Source: Streptomyces lavendofoliae
GTDB taxonomy: Bacteria; Actinomycetota; Actinomycetes; Streptomycetales; Streptomycetaceae
DNA: 64,000 nucleotides
Assembly (NCBI RefSeq): GCF_014649735.1
Contig: NZ_BMTP01000009.1
Span: 186,001-250,000, forward strand
Direction: 5' to 3'
Each line of letters starts with the position of its first letter. The first letter of the stretch is position 1. The notes beneath the pieces are model-generated. The model worked only from the letters and a program-made list of their open reading frames with translations, did not search any database and was not told the DNA's origin. The position numbers and the translations under genes are program-made. Positions 1-7,851 of the stretch are shown here, piece by piece.

Positions 1-540
1 AAGGCCGTCCACGTCGAGGACGACGACCTGCACGGTTCCGACGTCATGGCCACCTCGCTCGTGCTCGCCAAGGCCGTCGAGAAGACCGGGTACGACCTGG
101 TCATCTGCGGCATGGCGTCCACCGACGGCACCATGGGTGTCCTGCCCGCGATCCTCGCCGAGCGCCTGGGCGTCCCGCAGGTCACCCTGCTCTCCGAGGT
201 CTCCGTGGAGGACGGCACCGTCAAGGGCCGCCGTGACGGCGACACCGCGTCCGAGCAGCTGGAGGCGTCCCTGCCGGCCGTCGTGTCCGTGACGGACCAG
301 TCGGGCGAGGCCCGCTACCCGTCCTTCAAGGGCATCATGGCCGCCAAGAAGAAGCCGGTGGAGTCCCTGGAGCTGGACGACCTGGACATCGACGCCGACG
401 AGGTCGGCCTCGAGGGTTCCTGGACCAAGGTCGACTCCGCGGCGGAGCGCCCGGCCCGTACGGCCGGCACGATCGTCAAGGACGAGGGCGAGGGCGGCAA
501 GCAGCTGGCCGAGTTCCTCGCGAGCCAGAAGTTCATCTAA
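1..540 (+). CDS. etfB: Electron transfer flavoprotein subunit beta, 5'-truncated by the window
   Basis: The reading frame is open from base 1, so the true start lies upstream; the first internal ATG at 46 is not the start. About 179 residues of the C-terminal part remain. Visible family features are the segment GMASTDGTMGVLPAILAERL, typical of the AMP/FAD-binding face of EtfB, and a C-terminal arm ending EFLASQKFI. EtfB pairs with EtfA (59 bp downstream, same strand) to make the soluble FAD heterodimer that carries electrons from acyl-CoA and related dehydrogenases to the ETF-quinone oxidoreductase. The gene order beta then alpha is usual in Streptomyces. Function is inferred from family resemblance and pairing. 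Confidence 0.93.
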   Translation, partial: KAVHVEDDDLHGSDVMATSLVLAKAVEKTGYDLVICGMASTDGTMGVLPAILAERLGVPQVTLLSEVSVEDGTVKGRRDGDTASEQLEASLPAVVSVTDQSGEARYPSFKGIMAAKKKPVESLELDDLDIDADEVGLEGSWTKVDSAAERPARTAGTIVKDEGEGGKQLAEFLASQKFI

Positions 541-599
541 GGCTCGCGCGAGCCACTCACCGCCCCCAGACTCTTCGCATCGCAGGAGATTGAAGTCCC

Positions 600-1562
600 A
601 TGGCTGAAGTTCTCGTCTACGTCGACCACGTCGACGGCGCCGTCCGCAAGCCCACCCTGGAGCTGCTGACGCTGGCCCGCCGCATCGGTGAGCCGGTCGC
701 CGTCGCCCTCGGTGCCGGCGCCGAGGCCACCGCCGCCACGCTCGCCGAGCACGGCGCGGTCAAGGTCCTCACCGCCGACGCGCCCGAGTTCGCCGACTAC
801 CTCGTCGTACCGAAGGTGGACGCGCTCCAGGCCGCGCACGAGGCCGTGTCCCCGGCCGCCGTGCTCGTCCCCTCCTCCGCCGAGGGCAAGGAGATCGCCG
901 CCCGCCTCGCGGTCCGCATCGGTTCCGGCATCATCACCGACGCCGTCGACCTCGAGGCCGGCGACGAGGGCCCGGTGGCCACGCAGTCCGCGTTCGCCGC
1001 CTCCTTCACCACCAAGTCCCGCGTCTCCAAGGGCACGCCGGTCATCACGGTCAAGCCGAACTCGGCCCCCGTCGAGGCCGCCCCCGCCGCGGGTGCCGTC
1101 GAGGCCCTGTCCGTCTCGTTCTCCGAGAAGGCCACCGGCACCAAGGTCGTCTCCCGCACCCCGCGCGAGTCGACCGGCCGTCCCGAGCTGACCGAGGCCG
1201 CGATCGTGGTCTCCGGCGGCCGTGGCGTCAACGGCGCCGAGAACTTCTCGATCATCGAGGACCTGGCCGACTCGCTCGGTGCGGCCGTCGGTGCCTCCCG
1301 CGCCGCGGTCGACGCCGGCTGGTACCCGCACACCAACCAGGTCGGCCAGACCGGCAAGTCGGTCTCCCCGCAGCTGTACATCGCCTCCGGCATCTCCGGC
1401 GCGATCCAGCACCGCGCGGGCATGCAGACCTCGAAGACCATCGTGGCCATCAACAAGGACGCCGAGGCCCCGATCTTCGACCTGGTCGACTACGGCGTGG
1501 TCGGCGACCTCTTCCAGGTCGTCCCCCAGCTGACCGAGGAGATCAAGTCCCGCAAGGGCTGA
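600..1562 (+). CDS. etfA: Electron transfer flavoprotein subunit alpha
   Basis: A 320-residue protein starting at an ATG 14 bp after an AGGAG ribosome site. The N-terminal domain (about 1-180) is the EtfA/B-like alpha/beta fold. The C-terminal FAD-binding domain (about 190-315) carries VSGGRGVNGAENF, AAVDAGWYPHTNQVGQTGK, YIASGISGAIQHRAGM and IVAINKDAEAPIFDLVDYGVVGD, all hallmark EtfA FAD-site segments. Length is normal for the family. It forms the ETF heterodimer with the preceding beta subunit and is almost certainly co-transcribed with it; a strong stem-loop follows the stop codon. Confidence 0.96.
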   Translation: MAEVLVYVDHVDGAVRKPTLELLTLARRIGEPVAVALGAGAEATAATLAEHGAVKVLTADAPEFADYLVVPKVDALQAAHEAVSPAAVLVPSSAEGKEIAARLAVRIGSGIITDAVDLEAGDEGPVATQSAFAASFTTKSRVSKGTPVITVKPNSAPVEAAPAAGAVEALSVSFSEKATGTKVVSRTPRESTGRPELTEAAIVVSGGRGVNGAENFSIIEDLADSLGAAVGASRAAVDAGWYPHTNQVGQTGKSVSPQLYIASGISGAIQHRAGMQTSKTIVAINKDAEAPIFDLVDYGVVGDLFQVVPQLTEEIKSRKG

Positions 1563-1580
1563 CCTGCGGCAACTCTCCGG

Positions 1581-1621
1581 ACCCGGGGCCGCGCGGTGAA
1601 CCTCACCGCGCGGCCCCGGGT
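1581..1621 (+). terminator. Stem-loop terminator after etfA
   Basis: A perfect 19-bp inverted repeat, arm ACCCGGGGCCGCGCGGTGA with a 3-base loop, lies 18 bp after the etfA stop. There is no U-tract, as is common for Streptomyces terminators. It separates the etfBA unit from the next gene, which has its own promoter region. Confidence 0.75.
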
Positions 1622-1663
1622 CGTCGGGGGGATCATTGACGCAGGTCATGAGCACCCATTAAC

Positions 1664-1698
1664 TTCACTATACGGATTGTTGATTCCGTGTAGTGGAA
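1664..1698 (+). promoter_or_regulatory. Inverted-repeat operator candidate upstream of the HpcH-like gene
   Basis: Two near-identical 13-15 bp elements face each other: TTCACTATACGGA (1664-1676) and TTCCGTGTAGTGGAA (1684-1698). The second, reversed, reads TTCCACTACACGGAA. Each is itself a weak dyad of the TTCC/GGAA type seen at IclR-family operators. The sites sit 17-52 bp before the start codon of the following gene in an unusually AT-rich patch, where a regulator would act. The regulator is not identifiable here. Confidence 0.5.
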
Positions 1699-1715
1699 AT
1701 TTGGAGGGTGTGGGA

Positions 1716-3020
1716 ATGGGTCAGCAGGAGAAGGTGGCGACGAGCCTCACCGGCGCGGTCAGCGAAGGCATCAGCGCCTCCCTCGTCTCGGTCGACGAGG
1801 AGCTCGCACGCCGCTACCCGGGCGACCCCGGCACCCGCCAGCCGGTCCACACCGTCTACGTACCCGGCGAGGTGTTCGAGGCCGGGACCGTCCGCTCCTG
1901 GGGCGACCAGGCCCTGGCCATGCTCGACGAGCACGCCCCCGACGCCGCCTCCCTCGCCGCCGTCCTCAACCTGCCCGAGGCCCTCGCCGACGACGTCCAC
2001 GCGCGCGTACGGGCCAAGCTGGAGCGCGAGCCCGTCGAGGACCTCCGCGTCGACTTCGAGGACGGCTACGGCGGGAAGGGCGGGGCCGAGGAGGACGCGG
2101 ACGCCGCCCGGGCCGCCCGGCTGATCTCCGAGGCCCACGCGAACGGCACGGCCGCCCCGTACATGGGCATCCGCATGAAGTGCATGGAGGCCGCCGTACG
2201 CGACCGGGGCATCCGCACCACCGATGTCTTCCTCAGCGGCCTCATGGCGCGGGGCGGCCTCCCCGAGGGCCTCGTCCTCACCCTCCCCAAGGTCACCTAC
2301 GCCGAGCAGGTCGGCGCCTTCGTACGGCTCCTGGAGGCCTTCGAGACGGCCCACGGCCTCGATGCGGGCCGCCTCGGCTTCGAGATCCAGATCGAGACCA
2401 GCCAGGCCATCCTCGCCGCCGACGGCACCGCCACCGTCGCCCGCATGATCGACGCCGCCGAGGGCCGCGCCACCGGCCTGCACTACGGCACCTTCGACTA
2501 CAGCGCCTGCCTCGGCGTCTCCGCCGCCCACCAGGCCAGCGACCACCCGGCCGCCGACCACGCCAAGGCGATCATGCAGGTCGCCGCCGCCGGAACCGGC
2601 GTACGCGTGTCCGACGGCTCCACCAACGTCCTCCCCGTCGGCCCCACCGAGAAGGTCCACGACGCCTGGCGCCTGCACTACGGCCTCACCCGCCGCGCCC
2701 TGGCCCGCGCCTACTACCAGGGCTGGGACATGCACCCCGGCCACCTGCCGACCCGCTACGCCGCCGTCTTCGCCTTCTACCGCGAGGGCTTCGAGCAGGC
2801 CGCAGCCCGCCTGTCCGCCTACGCCACCCACGCCGGCGGCGACGTCATGGACGAGCCCGCCACCGCCAAGGCCCTCAGCTCCTACCTGCTGCGCGGCATC
2901 GACTGCGGCGCCCTCGACACCGACGAGGTGGCCCGCCTCACCGGCCTGACCCGCGCGGACCTCGACGGCTTCGCCGCGCCGCGCCGGGGCGACCTCACCG
3001 CCACCGCCACCGCCTCCTAG
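1716..3020 (+). CDS. DUF6986-type protein of the HpcH/HpaI aldolase/citrate lyase superfamily
   Basis: A 434-residue protein. I chose the ATG at 1716 because a GGAGGG ribosome site lies about 8 bp upstream; a longer frame would start inside the terminator. TIM-barrel HpcH/citrate-lyase features are visible: LRVDFEDGYGGK (metal-proximal acidic motif), MGIRMKCME, LTLPKVTYAEQV, FEIQIETSQAIL (metal-binding Glu region) and GLHYGTFDYSACLGV. This Streptomyces family is annotated as DUF6986 or loosely as a phosphoenolpyruvate-utilising enzyme; the substrate is unknown. The C-terminal third has HPGHLPTRYAAVFAFYR. An operator-like dyad directly upstream suggests it is induced by a metabolite. Confidence 0.8.
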   Translation: MGQQEKVATSLTGAVSEGISASLVSVDEELARRYPGDPGTRQPVHTVYVPGEVFEAGTVRSWGDQALAMLDEHAPDAASLAAVLNLPEALADDVHARVRAKLEREPVEDLRVDFEDGYGGKGGAEEDADAARAARLISEAHANGTAAPYMGIRMKCMEAAVRDRGIRTTDVFLSGLMARGGLPEGLVLTLPKVTYAEQVGAFVRLLEAFETAHGLDAGRLGFEIQIETSQAILAADGTATVARMIDAAEGRATGLHYGTFDYSACLGVSAAHQASDHPAADHAKAIMQVAAAGTGVRVSDGSTNVLPVGPTEKVHDAWRLHYGLTRRALARAYYQGWDMHPGHLPTRYAAVFAFYREGFEQAAARLSAYATHAGGDVMDEPATAKALSSYLLRGIDCGALDTDEVARLTGLTRADLDGFAAPRRGDLTATATAS

Positions 3021-3029
3021 CCCCGCGGC

Positions 3030-3051
3030 CCACCGGCCACGCGGGCCGGTG
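3030..3051 (+). terminator. Weak stem-loop after the HpcH-like gene
   Basis: An 8-bp perfect stem, CACCGGCC / GGCCGGTG, with a 5-base loop lies about 10 bp after the stop codon at 3020. It is short and may be only a minor terminator. Confidence 0.35.
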
Positions 3052-3073
3052 CCGGTCGGCGCCGTCACAGCGG

Positions 3074-3123
3074 CCCCGTACTCTGTACGCGTTCATCGAC
3101 ATGACGTGTACAGAGGAACGGGG
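3074..3123 (+). promoter_or_regulatory. Long inverted repeat covering the kinase ribosome-binding site
   Basis: The arms CCCCGTACTCTGTAC (3074-3088) and GTACAGAGGAACGGGG (3108-3123) are complementary except for one mismatch and one bulge, with a 19-base loop. The right arm contains the purine stretch AGAGGAACGGGG that serves as ribosome site for the kinase start at 3129. It is either a regulator operator or, if transcribed whole, a hairpin that hides the ribosome site. A possible -10 (TACTCT, 3079-3084) within the left arm would argue for the operator reading. Confidence 0.5.
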
Positions 3124-3128
3124 CAGCG

Positions 3129-4916
3129 GTGTCTTCGGGGGAGAACGAACTGATCGCCGGGCGCTACCGGGTGGTCCGGCAGCTCGGCCGCGGCGGCATG
3201 GGCGTCGTCTGGCGCGCCGTCGACGAGGTCCTGGGCCGCGAGGTCGCGGTCAAGGAGCTCCGCACGTACACCGACTCCTCCGGCCATGAACTGGCCGATC
3301 TGCGGGTGCGGATGCAGCGCGAGGCACGCGCCGCCGCGCGCGTGCGCCACCCCGGGGTGATCTCCGTCCACGACGTCGCGGACCACCAGGGCCGTCCGGT
3401 CATCGTGATGGAGTTCGTCGACGGGCCGTCCCTGGACGACGTGCTCGCCGAGCGTGGCGTCCTGGACCCGCGCGAGGCCGCCGCGATCGGCGCCAAGGTG
3501 CTGGAGGCGCTCGGCGCCGCCCACGCCGCCGGAGTGCTCCACCGCGACGTCAAGCCCGGCAACGTCCTGCTGGACCGGGGAGGACGCGTCGTCCTCACCG
3601 ACTTCGGCATCGCCGCCATGGAGGACCCCGGCGACGGCTCCACCACCCACCTGACGCGCAGCGGTGAGATCGTCGGCTCGCTCGACTACCTCGCCCCCGA
3701 GCGGGCCCAGGGCCAGGAGCCGGGCCCCGCCTCCGACGTCTGGGCGCTCGGCGCCACCCTCTACGCGGCCGTCGAGGGCGCCTCGCCCTTCCGGCGGACG
3801 TCGACGTGGTCGACGCTCACCGCGATCGTCGTCGAGCCGCTGCCCGAGCCGCGGCGCTCGGGTCCGCTCGGCCCCGTACTGCGGCAGCTGATGGACAAGG
3901 ACCCGGCGCAGCGGCCGGACGCGGCGACCGCGGCCCGACTGCTGGCGGAGGTCGCCGCGGGACGGGAACCGGGGCCCGCGAGCACGCCCCCGGCGTACGT
4001 CCCGACCGAGCGGACCGTCCTGCCCCACCAGCCGCAGGGTTTCGGCCCGGCGCCCGCGATGCCGTCGGCCGCCCACGTCCCTCCGCCCGCGTCCGCGCCG
4101 GCACCGCACCCGGCCACGCCGACCCCCGGCACGGGGGCACCCGCGGCGACCGGCGCCCCCACCCGGGCGGCACGCAAGGGCGGCAGGGGCAGGCTCGTCG
4201 TCGCGGCGGCGACCGCCGCCGTCCTGCTGGCCGGGGGAGGCGTGACCTACGCCTTCATGGAGGACTCCGGGACCGCGCCCGCCGGACAGGAGCTGGCCGG
4301 CGACCGGACCGGCGACGGCGACGCCCCGGACCCCGGCAGGCCGCTCGACCCCGGCGCCGCCCCGTCCGCCTCCGGCGCGACGCCCGGCGCGAAACCGTCC
4401 GCCTCGGAGCCGTCTGCAACGAAGCCCGCCACGGCGGACAAGCCGCGCGCCTCCACCTCCGCGACGGCGGCGGCCGGCGGCGGCACGGACGGCGGCGCCG
4501 ACGGCGGGTCCACCGGCGGCACGTCGGGGACGACCGGCGGCTCCGGCTCCGGCCCGGCCTCCACGGGCGGCGGCGCGACGACCACCACGGGCGGCGGCTC
4601 CACGTCCACCACCGGCGGCGGCGCCGACCCCGCGCCCGCCTGCCACCCCATGGGCGGCGGGAAGTACAACTGCGAGGTGTGGCGCACGGCGAAGTCCTAC
4701 CGGGCCGACGGCAGCGAGGCCGGCGTCCTCAACGCGGGCACCAACTACTTCTACTGCCAGGCGAACCTGGGCCGCCGCGAGACCCACGGCGAGTGGACCA
4801 ACGTCTGGTGGGCCAGGACGGACGACGACAACGGCAACACCGGCGTGTACGTCAGCGACGTCTACCTCCAGGGCGGCGACAACGACCAGCCGGTGCCCGG
4901 CCTGCCCGTCTGCTGA
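3129..4916 (+). CDS. Membrane Ser/Thr protein kinase (PknB-type) with SH3-like extracellular domain
   Basis: A 595-residue protein from a GTG start. The kinase domain (about 10-280) has the glycine loop LGRGGMGVVWRA, catalytic Lys42 (VAVKEL), HRDVKPGNVLL, DFGIAAM and APERAQG. A Pro/Ala-rich juxtamembrane linker follows, then one membrane segment (about 353-376, LVVAAATAAVLLAGGGVTYAF). The outside part is a Thr/Gly/Ser-rich stalk and a ~90-residue C-terminal domain with four Cys and a WTNVWWAR segment, resembling SH3-type domains on other actinomycete kinases. There are no PASTA repeats, so the signal sensed is not obviously peptidoglycan. It is monocistronic. Confidence 0.93.
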   Translation: MSSGENELIAGRYRVVRQLGRGGMGVVWRAVDEVLGREVAVKELRTYTDSSGHELADLRVRMQREARAAARVRHPGVISVHDVADHQGRPVIVMEFVDGPSLDDVLAERGVLDPREAAAIGAKVLEALGAAHAAGVLHRDVKPGNVLLDRGGRVVLTDFGIAAMEDPGDGSTTHLTRSGEIVGSLDYLAPERAQGQEPGPASDVWALGATLYAAVEGASPFRRTSTWSTLTAIVVEPLPEPRRSGPLGPVLRQLMDKDPAQRPDAATAARLLAEVAAGREPGPASTPPAYVPTERTVLPHQPQGFGPAPAMPSAAHVPPPASAPAPHPATPTPGTGAPAATGAPTRAARKGGRGRLVVAAATAAVLLAGGGVTYAFMEDSGTAPAGQELAGDRTGDGDAPDPGRPLDPGAAPSASGATPGAKPSASEPSATKPATADKPRASTSATAAAGGGTDGGADGGSTGGTSGTTGGSGSGPASTGGGATTTTGGGSTSTTGGGADPAPACHPMGGGKYNCEVWRTAKSYRADGSEAGVLNAGTNYFYCQANLGRRETHGEWTNVWWARTDDDNGNTGVYVSDVYLQGGDNDQPVPGLPVC

Positions 4917-5133
4917 CCGGCCGCACCGCGCGCACGCCGTCCCGGCCGCGCCGTCCGCGCCCCGGCCCCCGCCACCGCCCGGGGCCGCCGCGCCCACCGG
5001 CTCGGCGGTCCCGGCCGACGCGGCCGTCTTGATCGGCGCCGGCGCCGATGGCCTCGGCCCTCCGGTGCGTCCCCGGGGTCGGCCGCTCGCACACGGCGTG
5101 TCGGGACGCACCGGGGGGCCCGCGGTTCCGGTC

Positions 5134-6162
5134 TCAGGCCGGCGGGATCTCGCCCGAGCCGCGCGGGATCAGCGCCGTGCCGAGGACGGTGCGCGCCGGC
5201 GCGTCGTCCAGCCCGTCGAGGCGCCGGAACAGCCGCTCCGCCGCCGTGCGCCCCAGCGCGGCGGCGTCCTGGGCGATGACCGTGATGCCCAGGAGGTCGG
5301 CCAGCTCGATGTCGTCGAAGCCGACGAACGCCACGGGCCGCTCACGTCCCGCCAACTCCCTCACGGCGGTCACCGTCACCCGGTTGTTGCCCGCGAAGAC
5401 GGCCGTCACCGGGTCGGGGCCCGAGAGCATCGCGGCCATGGCCTCCCGCACCCGCTGTGGCTCCGTCGAGCCCAGCGACACCCATGCGTCGTCCACCGCC
5501 AGTTCGGCGTCCTCCATCGCCGCGCGGTAGCCCCGCAGCCGCTCCACGGCGGTGTGGATGCGCGGCTGGTCGCCGATGAACCCGATCCGGCGGTGGCCGT
5601 GCGCGATGAGGTGGGCGACGCCCGCCCGGGCTCCGCCGAAACTGTCGGACAGCACCACGTCCGCGTCGATCCGCCCCGCCGGGCGGTCGACGAAGACGGT
5701 CGCGATGCCCGCCCGCATCTCCGGCTCCAGATAGCGGTGATCGGTACCGGCCGGAATGACGATCAGCCCGTCGACACGGCGCGCGCACAGCGCCAGCGCC
5801 AGCTCCTGCTCCCGGTCCGGGTCCTCCGCGCTGGAACCGTTGATCAGGAGCGCCCCGTGTGCCCGGGCCACCTCCTCCACCGCCCGGCTGAGCGGGCCGT
5901 AGAAGGGGTCGGCGAGATCCTCCAGGACCAGGCCCACGGAGGCGGTGCGGCCCTTGCGCAGGACACGCGCGCTGTCGTTGCGGCGGAAGCCGAGCGCCTC
6001 GATGGCCTCTTGGACCCGGCGCTCGGTGTCGGGCGTGACGCCCGCCTCGCCGTTGACCACGCGCGAGACGGTCTTGAGCCCGACGCCCGCGCGGGCGGCC
6101 ACGTCCTTCATGGTGGGCCGGTTGCCGTAGCGGTGGGCGGGGCGGCGGGTGGTCTCTGCCAC
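5134..6162 (-). CDS. LacI-family transcriptional regulator
   Basis: A 342-residue protein. The GTG at 6162 gives a normal-length LacI protein; longer frames would run through the operator and into the divergent gene. The N-terminal HTH reads TMKDVAARAGVGLKTVSRVVNG, followed by the hinge helix and a periplasmic-binding-like sugar domain (about 75-340) with VGLVLEDLADPFYGPLSRAVEE and VFVDRPAG segments. It is divergent from a ROK sugar kinase, and a perfect palindrome with central CG, typical of LacI operators, lies between them. It is probably a repressor of the kinase gene and of itself; the sugar effector is unknown. Confidence 0.92.
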   Translation of the reverse strand: MAETTRRPAHRYGNRPTMKDVAARAGVGLKTVSRVVNGEAGVTPDTERRVQEAIEALGFRRNDSARVLRKGRTASVGLVLEDLADPFYGPLSRAVEEVARAHGALLINGSSAEDPDREQELALALCARRVDGLIVIPAGTDHRYLEPEMRAGIATVFVDRPAGRIDADVVLSDSFGGARAGVAHLIAHGHRRIGFIGDQPRIHTAVERLRGYRAAMEDAELAVDDAWVSLGSTEPQRVREAMAAMLSGPDPVTAVFAGNNRVTVTAVRELAGRERPVAFVGFDDIELADLLGITVIAQDAAALGRTAAERLFRRLDGLDDAPARTVLGTALIPRGSGEIPPA

Positions 6163-6233
6163 GGGTGCTGTCCTGTCGTTCGTCGTCCGGCGTACGGGGC
6201 GGTGTGCGAGGCTGTGGCGTCGAGCATAGGGCC

Positions 6234-6249
6234 TGGACAACGTTGTCAA
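6234..6249. promoter_or_regulatory. LacI-type operator between lacI-like and ROK genes
   Basis: The perfect 12-bp palindrome GACAACGTTGTC (6236-6247), extended to TGGACAACGTTGTCAA, lies 72 bp before the regulator start. Central CG and the ACAACG half-site are characteristic of LacI-family operators. Its place in the divergent promoter region suggests control of both genes. Confidence 0.72.
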
Positions 6250-6405
6250 CGCAGGGGAGACTGAGTGGACGGTTCTTGAACCGCTCTTGAACGTCGCCCT
6301 GAAAGCGCAGGTCCGGTCGGTCGCAGCCACGTCCGCGCGGGCCCGCGCCGTCATGTTCCGGCACGCTCACGCACGTACACGCGACTCACGGGGGATCCGA
6401 CACCG

Positions 6406-7368
6406 ATGCTTTCCGACCTCGTCGCCGCGCTGGACATCGGCGGCACCAAGATCGCCGGCGCCCTGGTGGACGGCCGCGGCGGCATGCTGCTGCGGACGCG
6501 GCGGGCGACCCCGGCGCGTGAGGGCGCCGAGACCGTGATGGGCGCCGTCGAGGCGGTTCTCGCCGAGCTCGCGGCCTCCCCGCTGTGGCCGCGCGTCGGC
6601 GCGGTCGGCATCGGCAGCGCGGGCCCCGTGGACGCCTCGGCGGGCACGGTCAGCCCCGTCAACGTACCCGCCTGGCGGAATTTCCCCCTCGTCGAGCGGG
6701 TACGCCGGGCGACCGGCGGTCTGCCGGTGGTACTGGTCGGCGACGGCGTGGCGATGACGGCGGCCGAGCACTGGCAGGGCGCCGCCCGCGGTCACGACAA
6801 CGCGCTGTGCATGGTGGTCTCCACCGGCGTCGGCGGCGGGCTGGTGCTGGGCGGCCGTCTGCACACCGGCCCGACCGGCAACGCCGGTCACATCGGTCAC
6901 ATCAGCGTCGACATGGACGGCGACCCCTGCGCGTGCGGCGCGCGCGGCTGCGTGGAGCGGATCGCCAGCGGGCCCCACATCGCCGCCCGCGCCCTGGAGA
7001 ACGGCTGGCGACCCGGCCCCGACGGCGACACCACCGCCGTCGCGGTGGCGGCGGCGGCCCGTGCCGGTGACCCGATCGCCACCGCGTCGTTCGAGCGCGC
7101 CGCCCGGGCGCTGGCGGCCGGGATAGCCGCCACGGCGACGCTCGTCGAGATCGACATCGCGGTGATCGGCGGCGGGGTGGCGGGCGCCGGTGACGTCCTG
7201 TTCGCCCCGCTGCGCCGGTCCCTGCGCGACTACGCCACGCTCTCGTTCGTCCGGCGTCTGACGGTCACCCCGGCCCTCACCGGCGCGGACGCCGGCCTCC
7301 TCGGCGCGGCCGCCGCCGCGGCACCGTACCGGCGCGGCACCGCCGCCGAGGTGACCTTCACCGGCTGA
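6406..7368 (+). CDS. ROK-family sugar kinase (glucokinase-like)
   Basis: A 320-residue protein. The ATP phosphate-binding loop LDIGGTKIAGALVD is near the N-terminus. The ROK signature STGVGGGLVLGGRLHTGPTG and the zinc motif CACGARGCVE (CxCGxxGC) are intact, so this is a catalytic kinase and not a ROK repressor; there is no N-terminal HTH. It phosphorylates a hexose, glucose or an N-acetyl or other sugar, in the cytoplasm; the substrate cannot be told. Divergent from a LacI regulator whose operator lies between them. No transporter or glycosidase gene is adjacent, so the sugar source is not indicated. Confidence 0.9.
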   Translation: MLSDLVAALDIGGTKIAGALVDGRGGMLLRTRRATPAREGAETVMGAVEAVLAELAASPLWPRVGAVGIGSAGPVDASAGTVSPVNVPAWRNFPLVERVRRATGGLPVVLVGDGVAMTAAEHWQGAARGHDNALCMVVSTGVGGGLVLGGRLHTGPTGNAGHIGHISVDMDGDPCACGARGCVERIASGPHIAARALENGWRPGPDGDTTAVAVAAAARAGDPIATASFERAARALAAGIAATATLVEIDIAVIGGGVAGAGDVLFAPLRRSLRDYATLSFVRRLTVTPALTGADAGLLGAAAAAAPYRRGTAAEVTFTG

Positions 7369-7398
7369 GCCGCCGCGGTCGCCCTCTCCGGCCCGCCG

Positions 7399-7623
7399 TC
7401 AGCGCGCGGCGGCCTCGACGCGGGGCTCGGGCGCGCCGGAGTACGGCGAGCGGGGCTGCGGCGTGCGCGGCTGGTGCATGATCACCAGGAACGCGTCCGC
7501 CTCGATGTCCATCACGACCTCCGCCGCCAAGCCCTCTTCGCGCCGCGCCTGGGCGAACTCCTCGGCCGGCCACGAGCCCCGCGGGCCTCCTGCCGGAAAC
7601 CTCTCCAACACCGTGCGTGCCAT
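7399..7623 (-). CDS. Small hypothetical protein (74 aa)
   Basis: The ATG at 7623 follows a purine-rich CAGGGGG ribosome site. The protein begins MARTVLERFPAGGPRG, has an acidic, possibly beta-strand stretch AAEVVMDIEADAFLVIM and a disordered Pro-rich tail. It resembles small conserved Streptomyces proteins of unknown function. Codon use (G/C third positions) supports coding. It is convergent with the ROK kinase gene. Confidence 0.6.
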   Translation of the reverse strand: MARTVLERFPAGGPRGSWPAEEFAQARREEGLAAEVVMDIEADAFLVIMHQPRTPQPRSPYSGAPEPRVEAAAR

Positions 7624-7851
7624 CGCGCACCCCCTGTCCATCACCTGCTCCAACGACACCCGCTCCGGAGTGTTACGCCCCGGGCGGGCATCTCTTCGTA
7701 CCGTGAGACGTTCTGGTTCCCCGTCGGACGCGACGGAAGCGCAACAGCCCGGCCACAGTTGCGTGCCCGATCGGACACCCGCGTGCTCCCCCGGGTTTCC
7801 GTGGCACGCTGATGCGGGCAAGCCCTTGGGGGCTACGGAGGAGGGGGAACC

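Noticed and set aside
537..1655. A 372-codon minus-strand frame opposite etfA, and similar long antisense frames throughout
   Set aside because: High GC content opens long antisense and shifted frames. Their products are Arg/Gly/Ala-rich, lack ribosome sites and family features, and lie opposite well-supported genes.
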